The translations under genes were made by a program, and so were the position numbers. Below the pieces are notes generated by a model, which searched no databases, was not told the origin of the DNA, and worked only from the letters and a program-made list of their open reading frames with translations. DNA of 5,478 nt from Planctomycetota bacterium (GTDB taxonomy: Bacteria > Planctomycetota > UBA11346): positions 1 to 5,478 of the forward strand of contig JAHEDF010000300.1 in assembly GCA_024641365.1 (NCBI GenBank), in the 5' to 3' direction. Positions 1 through 5,478 of this stretch are shown here, piece by piece (the stretch's first letter is position 1; each line of letters opens with the position of its first letter).

Positions 1-24
1 ATCACATCATCCTTCGTTTCAAAC

Positions 25-28
25 GGAA
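25..28 (+). promoter_or_regulatory. Weak ribosome binding site of the di-haem cytochrome gene
   Basis: GGAA lies six bases before ATG 34. It is only a partial Shine-Dalgarno match, but its spacing is right and it supports ATG 34 over a longer upstream reading of the same open frame. Any promoter would lie to the left of the window. Confidence 0.4.
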
Positions 29-33
29 TTAGC

Positions 34-2364
34 ATGTCGATTGTCGTCCTCATTTACCGCGGCCTTATCTCCAGCACAGCCAGCTTGTTCCTGGTACTGG
101 CAAGTCTGTCAGCCAGTGAGGATGTAGTCCGTGTTTTCGATGCCGACGTAAAACCGTTTCTTTCGACGTATTGCATTAGTTGTCATGGTGGGGAAAAAAT
201 TAAGGGTGATTTGGATCTGACCAAAATCATGAACCCACGTCGGGCGCTTGCATTTGAAGCCATTTGGAAAGATGGCTATGGTCGGGTCCACAGCCAAGAC
301 ATGCCACCTGATAATGGTAAAGCAAAATTACCCACTACGGAAGAACGTAATAAATTTCTTAGTTGGGTTAAATCGTTAAAATATCTGCACCCAAAGGATC
401 CTGGTCGCGGAACAATTCGTCGCATGTCACAAGTTGAGTATGCGAATACCATTCAAGATTTATTGGGAGTGGATCCAGCTGTTGCAGCTACTATTCCTCA
501 AGACACCGTCGGCGCCGGCTTTAATAGCTCCGTCCCGCCACTCCTGATGGAAAAATATCTTAATGTTGCCACTGATATACTAGATGCGGCTATAGTGCCA
601 GATCGTTTCGATGTCAGCTTGGCGGCTAGTTCCTGTGACGTTTTAATTGCTGGGAAATTACAGCCAAAGAGCGCTGCTACTGAAGCCCGTACTTACAAGG
701 GTACGTGGGAAATTTTGACACCATTTATCGCACCTGTTGATGGCACCTACACGATTCGTATTCGTGCAGGCTGTGAAAAACTCGCGACACGAGACACACC
801 TGTAATTGCCGTGCGTAATGCGGGAGAGGTATTAAAGGAATTTAAAATTACCTCATATGATTCATCGCCTCGCCCCTATTCATTTACGACTAAATTAACT
901 GCCGGGGAAGTTACTTTATCGTTTCTTAACACCACGCCAACTGCATCGGTACAAGAAACTAATAAAAATGGCAAAGCTATTACTAAAGATGTAGAACGCG
1001 GCATGTTAATTGAGTCAATTGAAATCCGTGGTCCAACCGCAGGTCGCCCGACGCCCATTCAAGAAAAAATATTTATCGCTAGCCCCAGTGAAACAGTAAG
1101 CAAAATAGATGCGGCCAAGACCATCATTACAGCATTTGCTCGATCAGCCTATCGTCGCCCACCTACCGAAAATGAATTAACACAATTAATAGCTGTATTT
1201 CGTTTAGCGGATGACCGTGGAGCAGTATTTAGTGATTCGGTAAAATTAATGTTAAAAGCAGTATTAATTTCACCAGGATTTCTTTATCTCACCCCAGATG
1301 ATGGAAAAGTAAGTGGTAAAAATGGTGACATTGTTAAATTAGGACATCATCAGATAGCGTCAAAGTTATCGTATTTATTTTGGTCAACTATGCCCGATGC
1401 TGAATTATCAGCATTAGCTGATGCGGGCAAACTCCACGATTCAGAAATTTTACGTCAACAAGTCAAGCGCTTAGTTCGCGACCCGCGTTCTATTGCATTA
1501 TGGAATGGATTCGGTGCACAATGGCTGCATTTAGATCGGCTTAAAGAATTAGATGTCGATACTGATAAATACCCATTAATGACCTCCGATATGCGCAAAG
1601 CCATGTTTGACGAAGCCGGTATGTTATTTTCAACAATATTGCGCGAAAATCGCACTATGGTCGAATTTGTTGATAATGACTATACGTATTTAAATGAAGT
1701 AAATGCCAAAATTTATAACATGGATGGATCTATAGACGGTGCCAAAATGCGTGAGGTTAAATTAGCTGACCAAAATCGCGGCGGCGTTTTGACTCTTCCT
1801 GGTGTACTTGCCGTTACCTCTTTACCAACTCGAACCAGTCCAGTTAAGCGAGGTGCTTTTGTTTTAGAGCAAATATTAGGACAGGAACAGCCTACACCAC
1901 CGATGAATGTGCCACCATTAGAAAGAGAAGATGATTTGAGTAATGCAGGTTTAAATTTACGTCAAAGAACCGAACGTCACCGTGCTGATCCTGCCTGCAT
2001 GGGTTGTCACCAAGTCATCGATCCCATTGGTTTTGGCCTAGAAAATTTTGACGCCATGGGCCGTTGGCGTGAAGACGATGATACTGGGTCAGCAGTCGAC
2101 GCGACCGGTGTTTTACCTGGTAATTTAAGATTCCGAACCCCCTATGATTTAAAGAAAATACTCGCTGATCGAAAAGATGATTTTGTCCATGGCTTGGTCC
2201 GTCGCGCTTTAGCTCATTCACTTTGTCGCAGCTTACATGGTTACGATGAAGTCGTTGCTGAAGAAATAACCGCTGCCGTAATAAAGGACGGTTATAGATT
2301 TCAGACACTCTGGTGCGAAATTGCCACCAGCTACCCATTCCTGCATCGACGCATCACGCGTTAA
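34..2364 (+). CDS. Exported di-haem cytochrome c protein, PSCyt1/DUF1587/DUF1595/DUF1592/DUF1588/DUF1585 architecture
   Basis: Seen: 776 residues with a Sec-type signal peptide (hydrophobic residues about 11-25, likely cleavage after SLSA near 27). Haem motif one is C47-I-S-C50-H51, with an MPP segment at 90-92 whose Met is a likely axial ligand (PSCyt1 domain, about 40-115). Next come a DUF1587-like segment ([18 protein letters not shown], about 128-145), a beta-rich insert of carbohydrate-binding type (about 220-333), DUF1595 (about 358-418), DUF1592 (about 435-560), DUF1588 (about 580-680) with haem motif two C655-M-G-C658-H659 followed by [18 protein letters not shown], and DUF1585 (about 700-773) ending in SYPFLHRR. 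The domain set is complete and the C-terminus is the usual one for the family, so the gene is intact. Known: the family is abundant in Planctomycetota and usually sits beside DUF1552 genes; its reaction is not established. Inferred: periplasmic electron transfer or oxidation, perhaps on a polymer. The frame is open to the window edge, but ATG 34 is chosen because it gives the signal peptide directly. Confidence 0.95.
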   Translation: MSIVVLIYRGLISSTASLFLVLASLSASEDVVRVFDADVKPFLSTYCISCHGGEKIKGDLDLTKIMNPRRALAFEAIWKDGYGRVHSQDMPPDNGKAKLPTTEERNKFLSWVKSLKYLHPKDPGRGTIRRMSQVEYANTIQDLLGVDPAVAATIPQDTVGAGFNSSVPPLLMEKYLNVATDILDAAIVPDRFDVSLAASSCDVLIAGKLQPKSAATEARTYKGTWEILTPFIAPVDGTYTIRIRAGCEKLATRDTPVIAVRNAGEVLKEFKITSYDSSPRPYSFTTKLTAGEVTLSFLNTTPTASVQETNKNGKAITKDVERGMLIESIEIRGPTAGRPTPIQEKIFIASPSETVSKIDAAKTIITAFARSAYRRPPTENELTQLIAVFRLADDRGAVFSDSVKLMLKAVLISPGFLYLTPDDGKVSGKNGDIVKLGHHQIASKLSYLFWSTMPDAELSALADAGKLHDSEILRQQVKRLVRDPRSIALWNGFGAQWLHLDRLKELDVDTDKYPLMTSDMRKAMFDEAGMLFSTILRENRTMVEFVDNDYTYLNEVNAKIYNMDGSIDGAKMREVKLADQNRGGVLTLPGVLAVTSLPTRTSPVKRGAFVLEQILGQEQPTPPMNVPPLEREDDLSNAGLNLRQRTERHRADPACMGCHQVIDPIGFGLENFDAMGRWREDDDTGSAVDATGVLPGNLRFRTPYDLKKILADRKDDFVHGLVRRALAHSLCRSLHGYDEVVAEEITAAVIKDGYRFQTLWCEIATSYPFLHRRITR

Positions 2365-2397
2365 TTGTTTCTAGACCTTCTTTTTTACCTCGCCCAT

Positions 2398-2404
2398 AAA
2401 AGGA
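2398..2404 (+). promoter_or_regulatory. Ribosome binding site of the DUF1552 gene
   Basis: AAAAGGA sits six bases before ATG 2411, a good Shine-Dalgarno site that fixes the start. The 46-base gap before the gene (2365-2410) is pyrimidine-rich and shows no terminator hairpin, so the cytochrome and DUF1552 genes are probably transcribed together. Confidence 0.7.
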
Positions 2405-2410
2405 CTCATT

Positions 2411-3844
2411 ATGCGGAAACATTGGCTAATTAATCGACGCACCTGTTTAAAAGGATTAGGTGTCGCATTAGGATTACCGTTATTAGAAACAATGGGATGG
2501 GCGGACAATCCGAAGGGCAAAGAATTTAAATTTCCTGTGCGTTTGGGATTCATGTACATGGCATGCGGTGTCAATCCGGACACATTTTGGCCAACAGATC
2601 CTAAATCATTTCCAGCGAAATTACCGTCAAGCCTTGAACCGCTCCGTGCTGTCTTAGATCAGTGTTTATTGCTTGATGGTATCGACAACGTTGAAAGGCA
2701 ACCATTTAATGGCGCAGCACATGCGATTGAATTATCAACTTGGCTAACTGCTTGGAAGCCCGATGAGAATAAGCGTGATATTGTTAAAATAGCCCCTTCT
2801 GCTGACCAAATTGCCGCTGCACATTTAGGACTCTACACGCCAATACCGTCACTCGAATTAGGTACTAAAAAAAATGAAAAATCGGGGACAGGTCAAGAAG
2901 GACTTAATAATCGGTATTACACAACCGGTAATTATCGCACCGCAACACAACCCTTACCAGTTGAAACAAGTCCACACGAAGTGTTCAAACGTTTATTTGC
3001 TTCACGCGATGTAGCGACTGCGATGCGCGGCGGTCCAGTGGTCGACGCAAGTCAATTTGCCAGCACGACAACAGAACAAAGCGGGTCAAAATCGCTTGAT
3101 CAAAGTATGCTCGACCTTGTGCAAGAAAGTGGGAAACAATTACGTAAAAATGTTAGTGTTGATGACCAACACTTGTTAGATGACTATATGGACAGCGTTC
3201 GTTCATTAGAAAAACGTGTAGTTGCTATCGAGCGTCAACGTCGCGCAGCAGAAATGGCAGATAGCGGTACTGGCAAATCACAAAATAAAGACGTTCGTTC
3301 ACCTCCCTTAGATGTTAAAATTCCTGATGGTAAATTAAAATGGAGCGAACACGTCAAAGTTTTGGGTGACTTGATGGTACTTGCATTTCAAGCTGATATG
3401 ACCCGTGTTGGTACTCTTATCGGATCGATGAATCACGGAAATTCATATCCTGAGTTGCCATTTAAAGAAGGGCATCATGAATTATCGCACCACGATAATA
3501 AAAAAGATAAACAAGAAAAAGTTTCTCAAATTGATCGTTTTAATATCGAGCAATATGCCTATTTAATTAAGCGCATGAAGAGCCTACGTGAAGGAAATGG
3601 CACCTTGCTCGACAATACCATGTTTATGTGGGGTTCTGGCCTGGGTGATGGCAATAATCACACCTATAAACGATTACCCACAATAATTGCTGGGCGAGGA
3701 GGCGGTACCGTAAAAACTGGTCGCTATGTTCCTAAATGTAACGGAAACCAAGGTGATTTATTGTCGGCGATGTTAGCACGTGCTGGTGTTTCGCTTGATA
3801 AGCCCGTTGGATTCGGTACTAAATTATTACCTGACCTATCCTAA
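2411..3844 (+). CDS. Tat-exported DUF1552 family protein
   Basis: Seen: 477 residues. The N-terminus has a twin-arginine signal, N8-R9-R10-T-C-L-K followed by the hydrophobic stretch GLGVALGLPLL (residues 15-25), with cleavage likely near A31. The family pattern then runs through the protein: the start of the mature domain (FPVRLGFMYMACGVNPDTFWP, with W60-P61), a helical, probably coiled segment at about 252-282 (LEKRV...ERQRR), a His-rich motif GHHELSHHD at 354-362, and the C-terminal signature WGSGLGDGNNHTYKRLPTIIAG at 407-428. Known: DUF1552 proteins are usually encoded directly next to DUF1592/DUF1588 cytochromes in Planctomycetota and Verrucomicrobiota. The GxGDGNxH segment recalls the related DUF1501 proteins and the alkaline phosphatase/sulfatase fold. 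Inferred: a folded, possibly metal-binding partner of the cytochrome, exported by Tat. H355, H356, H360, H361, D413 and H417 are candidate ligands. Length and both ends look normal. Its reaction is unknown. Confidence 0.93.
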   Translation: MRKHWLINRRTCLKGLGVALGLPLLETMGWADNPKGKEFKFPVRLGFMYMACGVNPDTFWPTDPKSFPAKLPSSLEPLRAVLDQCLLLDGIDNVERQPFNGAAHAIELSTWLTAWKPDENKRDIVKIAPSADQIAAAHLGLYTPIPSLELGTKKNEKSGTGQEGLNNRYYTTGNYRTATQPLPVETSPHEVFKRLFASRDVATAMRGGPVVDASQFASTTTEQSGSKSLDQSMLDLVQESGKQLRKNVSVDDQHLLDDYMDSVRSLEKRVVAIERQRRAAEMADSGTGKSQNKDVRSPPLDVKIPDGKLKWSEHVKVLGDLMVLAFQADMTRVGTLIGSMNHGNSYPELPFKEGHHELSHHDNKKDKQEKVSQIDRFNIEQYAYLIKRMKSLREGNGTLLDNTMFMWGSGLGDGNNHTYKRLPTIIAGRGGGTVKTGRYVPKCNGNQGDLLSAMLARAGVSLDKPVGFGTKLLPDLS

Positions 3845-3846
3845 TG
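3842..3846 (+). promoter_or_regulatory. TAATG stop-start overlap coupling the DUF1552 and sigma genes
   Basis: The DUF1552 stop TAA (3842-3844) shares its last A with the sigma-gene ATG (3844-3846). The twenty bases before it (AATTATTACCTGACCTATCC) hold no purine-rich ribosome site, so the sigma factor is probably made by ribosomes that finish the DUF1552 gene. This ties its level to that of the exported proteins. Confidence 0.7.
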
Positions 3847-5265
3847 CGACACCTCACTACTACTGCAGCATTACTCGGACTAAATGGCTCTCAAGCTCAT
3901 TTAGCTTGGGCTGTATTGGTGGATCGGCACGGTGCTGATATTTTTCGCATGATTTGTTCGCGCATTCGCGATAAACATAATGCCGAGGATGCTTACCAAG
4001 AATTTTGGATTCAATTACCACAATCCGCAATGCGCTTTACGGCAACGGGAAAAGATAGCGAAAGAGCAGCACGAAATTGGTTACTGCGCATTGCTTACAC
4101 AACTGCCATAGATTTTTTACGACGCAGTAAAGCAGCACAACAACGACAAGAAAAGCCCGTTGATCCAGTCATTGCTGATTCTATAGCAGCAAAAATAGTT
4201 GAACGTCCAGGTACCGAAGATTTGCAAGAAGTGGCATCATTGCAGTCACGTATTCAACAAGTAATTGATGAATTGCCTGAAGGCTATCGTCGTCCTGTTT
4301 TGTTACATATTGTCGGCGGTCTGTCCTACGACGATTTAGCAAATGAATTGAAATGTACGGTAAACAATGCGCGCGTACGGGTTCATCGTGCTATAAAACA
4401 AATTCGTGATCAACTGGACTCGTCAGAAAAACAACAAACGCAAATTGATTTACGTTCACTGATTGTGCCATTAGCCCTTACCGTGCCTGCCGCGCCAGCG
4501 TTGCCCACAGCTATTGCCGTTCCAATTCCCGTCGTTGGAAAAATGGCCATGACTACAGCGAAAACGTCATGGATGCAGTCACCATTATTGGGTATTGGCG
4601 GTGCTGCAGTTACGGGAGTCGCTGTGGTTGCTGCTGTGAGTAATTATTCGCCGCCAACCCCACCAGCTCCGACTATACCCCCTGACGTTCCGATTATATC
4701 CGTTATACCACCTCCACCACCTACTACTAAATTTCTTATAGATGATTTCCAACGACAAGATCCAAATATATTTCTGAATTATGAAGATGGTGACGAACCA
4801 CAGCCAATTAGTATCGGGTATCCGGATAAAAATGATTTAAAAAATGGGGCCATGGTATTTTCTTGGCCAAAACAACATGGCATTTGGATTGACGGAACTT
4901 ACCGACGCCCTTTTATCGAAAAATATTCTCAAATAATGGGTGATCAGCATGTTATTGCTACCATGCGTATAAAAACTGAAGTTCCAAGCGAGGTCATTAA
5001 GCATGTGGGGCTGCGTTTTACTGATGCTAATAATGTTATATATGAGTTTCGCCAGCCCATTCAGTCTACGACAGATTGGCAAACGCTGACGTTTACGATC
5101 GATCGAGAATCAGCTCATCATTGGGATACGCGTCCTATTGCCGACGGTCCAATTAAGTATCCTCTTTCGCGCCGTGGCTATGCCATTGCTTTTAATCGCA
5201 CACTAAATGTTGCTGGAACGATGTATATAGATGATGTTTGGCTAAGTTTGCATGAAACAGAATAA
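3844..5265 (+). CDS. ECF sigma-70 factor fused to a membrane segment and a C-terminal jelly-roll-like sensor domain
   Basis: Seen: 473 residues, more than twice a usual ECF sigma factor. Sigma region 2 covers about 20-96 (NAEDAYQEFW at 46-55; region 2.4 ARNWLLRIAYTTAIDFLRR at 76-94). Region 4 covers about 137-191 (LPEGYRRPVLLHIVGGLSYDDLA, then the recognition helix VNNARVRVHRA at 173-183). An uncharged Pro/Ala/Val stretch follows at 205-232, then a likely transmembrane helix at about 247-266, preceded by K233 and K240. A Pro-rich linker spans 269-294. The C-terminal domain (about 297-470) opens with FLIDDFQ and closes with GTMYIDDVWL, the edge strands typical of galactose-binding/jelly-roll modules, and carries tryptophans 341, 348, 412, 427 and 466. 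Known: Planctomycetota have ECF factors with long membrane-bound extensions. Inferred: a tethered transcription factor with its sigma part in the cytoplasm and its sensor outside. There is no Shine-Dalgarno site before ATG 3844; it overlaps the previous stop (TAATG), which implies reinitiation. The target promoters are unknown. Confidence 0.9.
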   Translation: MRHLTTTAALLGLNGSQAHLAWAVLVDRHGADIFRMICSRIRDKHNAEDAYQEFWIQLPQSAMRFTATGKDSERAARNWLLRIAYTTAIDFLRRSKAAQQRQEKPVDPVIADSIAAKIVERPGTEDLQEVASLQSRIQQVIDELPEGYRRPVLLHIVGGLSYDDLANELKCTVNNARVRVHRAIKQIRDQLDSSEKQQTQIDLRSLIVPLALTVPAAPALPTAIAVPIPVVGKMAMTTAKTSWMQSPLLGIGGAAVTGVAVVAAVSNYSPPTPPAPTIPPDVPIISVIPPPPPTTKFLIDDFQRQDPNIFLNYEDGDEPQPISIGYPDKNDLKNGAMVFSWPKQHGIWIDGTYRRPFIEKYSQIMGDQHVIATMRIKTEVPSEVIKHVGLRFTDANNVIYEFRQPIQSTTDWQTLTFTIDRESAHHWDTRPIADGPIKYPLSRRGYAIAFNRTLNVAGTMYIDDVWLSLHETE

Positions 5266-5270
5266 TCGGT

Positions 5271-5312
5271 TAGATATTTTAGCAGTGACAATATGTTGCT
5301 GATAAATATTTA
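5271..5312 (+). terminator. Imperfect AT-rich hairpin just after the sigma gene, possible transcript end
   Basis: The inner stem pairs 5283-5290 (CAGTGACA) with 5294-5301 (TGTTGCTG) around loop ATA, using two G-U pairs. After one G/A mismatch it continues as 5278-5281 with 5303-5306. One bulged T (5277) then leads to 5271-5276 pairing with 5307-5312, including one G-U pair. It begins six bases after the stop codon. No T tract follows, so it is not a classical intrinsic terminator. It may instead protect the 3' end of the message or be chance pairing in AT-rich DNA. Confidence 0.35.
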
Positions 5313-5398
5313 AAGCAGAACTTATACCAATTCCGCCACAAAAAGCCATTATTAGAAGTCATTCACAGGAGTGACTGTGTTAAGTTCAAGTGCTATTT

Positions 5399-5478
5399 TC
5401 ATGCGGGCATCTCTTTAAATTCAGGTTTTTTGTAGGCGTTTGCCAACAAGGAATTGAGTCGAATGAGTAGTTTTCGCG
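5399..5478 (-). CDS. Possible 3' end of a reverse-strand gene entering from the right
   Basis: Read on the - strand, one frame is open from the window edge to the TGA at 5401-5399 and gives 25 residues ending in LLANAYKKPEFKEMPA. The composition looks protein-like. Its stop overlaps an ATG (ATGA, 5402-5399) that opens a 16-residue frame, MKIALELNTVTPVNDF, ending at 5352. The other two - strand frames are also open for at least 18 codons here, so openness alone proves little. I do not recognise the peptide. It could be the tail of a transposase or of any convergent gene, or chance. Confidence 0.2.
   Translation of the reverse strand, partial: RKLLIRLNSLLANAYKKPEFKEMPA
5430..5449. repeat. Short inverted repeat (8-base arms, one mismatch)
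   Basis: TTGTAGGC (5430-5437) pairs with GCCAACAA (5442-5449) around loop GTTT, with one A/A mismatch. Six Ts (5426-5431) lead into it on the + strand, which is the wrong side for a + strand terminator; on the - strand the hairpin is followed by As, so it is not a terminator there either. It overlaps the start of the AAGGA sequence that would serve ATG 5463, so it could mask that site in RNA if a gene starts there. Confidence 0.35.
5463..5478 (+). CDS. Possible start of a next gene, cut by the window edge
   Basis: ATG 5463 begins a frame reading MSSFR and then leaves the window. AAGGA at 5448-5452 lies ten bases before it, a slightly long but usable Shine-Dalgarno spacing. Only five codons are visible, so there is no protein evidence and no function can be given. 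A - strand reading through the same bases is equally open. Confidence 0.25.

Larger units (their letters stand above)
5266..5478. other. Intergenic tail with no complete gene supported
   Basis: These 213 bases hold the hairpin at 5271-5312, the motif ACTTATACCAATTC at 5320-5333, a small overlapping inverted repeat (CACAG 5364-5368 with CTGTG 5375-5379), and a second hairpin at 5430-5449. Two conflicting gene hints lie at the right edge: a possible start on the + strand at ATG 5463, and a possible gene end on the - strand with its stop at 5399-5401. The stretch is too short to decide between them. Confidence 0.6.

Noticed and set aside
109..297. Reverse-strand frame of 62 codons
   Set aside because: Lies wholly inside the strongly supported cytochrome gene, across its first haem domain, and has no recognisable protein features or ribosome site.
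876..1058. Reverse-strand frame of 60 codons
   Set aside because: Antisense shadow of the cytochrome gene's beta-rich insert; no motif and no sign of independent coding.
1455..1655. Reverse-strand frame of 66 codons
   Set aside because: Antisense shadow within the DUF1592 region of the cytochrome gene.
2015..2338. Reverse-strand frame of 107 codons
   Set aside because: The longest shadow, but it is fully antisense to the conserved DUF1588/DUF1585 region. Its His/Arg/Gln-rich translation is typical of reading a real gene backwards.
2365..2410. Possible terminator or attenuator between the cytochrome and DUF1552 genes (T-rich run CTTCTTTTTT)
   Set aside because: No stable stem precedes the T run; only a four-base CCTT/AAGG pairing is possible, over a long loop.
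2371..2583. Reverse-strand frame of 70 codons crossing the gap between the first two genes
   Set aside because: It mostly covers the Tat signal and start of the DUF1552 gene; the gap itself is only 46 bases and carries that gene's ribosome site.
4645..4725. Proline-rich stretch after the sigma protein's membrane helix as a tandem DNA repeat or frameshift
   Set aside because: The codons vary and the frame runs cleanly into the C-terminal domain, so it is an ordinary flexible linker.
4837..5082. Reverse-strand frame of 81 codons
   Set aside because: Antisense to the C-terminal domain of the sigma protein, whose forward reading has clear edge-strand motifs.
5364..5379. CACAG/CTGTG hairpin with AGGAG nearby, read as a terminator or as a start at GTG 5377
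   Set aside because: The stem has only five pairs and no T tract; the GTG frame stops after 13 codons.

Overview
The window holds one compact, same-strand block of three complete genes (positions 34-5265, + strand), followed by a 213-base tail with no clear complete gene. The first two genes encode exported proteins of families known mainly by domain-of-unknown-function names: a di-haem planctomycete-type cytochrome c protein (PSCyt1-DUF1587-DUF1595-DUF1592-DUF1588-DUF1585) and a DUF1552 protein with a twin-arginine signal. The third encodes an ECF-type sigma-70 factor fused to a membrane segment, a proline-rich linker and a C-terminal beta-rich domain of galactose-binding/jelly-roll appearance.

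Organism: paired DUF1592-type and DUF1552 genes, and ECF sigma factors with long membrane-bound C-terminal extensions, are typical of the PVC group (Planctomycetota, Verrucomicrobiota, Lentisphaerota). They also occur in some myxobacteria and Gammaproteobacteria. The DNA is moderately AT-rich by eye, with heavy use of TTA leucine codons, so a high-GC lineage is unlikely. I cannot name a genus.

Layout: bases 1-33 are the very end of the upstream region, with a weak ribosome site. The di-haem gene is at 34-2364. A 46-base gap with a good Shine-Dalgarno site leads to the DUF1552 gene (2411-3844). The sigma gene (3844-5265) overlaps its stop codon by one base (TAATG). Bases 5266-5478 hold an imperfect AT-rich hairpin just after the last stop, a short direct-reading motif that may be repetitive, a second hairpin, and competing hints of a neighbouring gene at the window edge. 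No tRNA, rRNA, CRISPR array or complete mobile element is visible.

How the genes may work together (inference): the cytochrome and the DUF1552 protein probably act as partners outside the cytoplasmic membrane, one leaving by Sec and one by Tat. The co-translated sigma factor looks like a membrane-tethered one-component regulator whose outer domain could bind a sugar or polymer and release or activate the sigma part. The di-haem protein also carries an inserted beta-rich, carbohydrate-binding-like domain, so a shared polysaccharide substrate is a reasonable hypothesis. No anti-sigma gene lies beside the sigma gene within the window.
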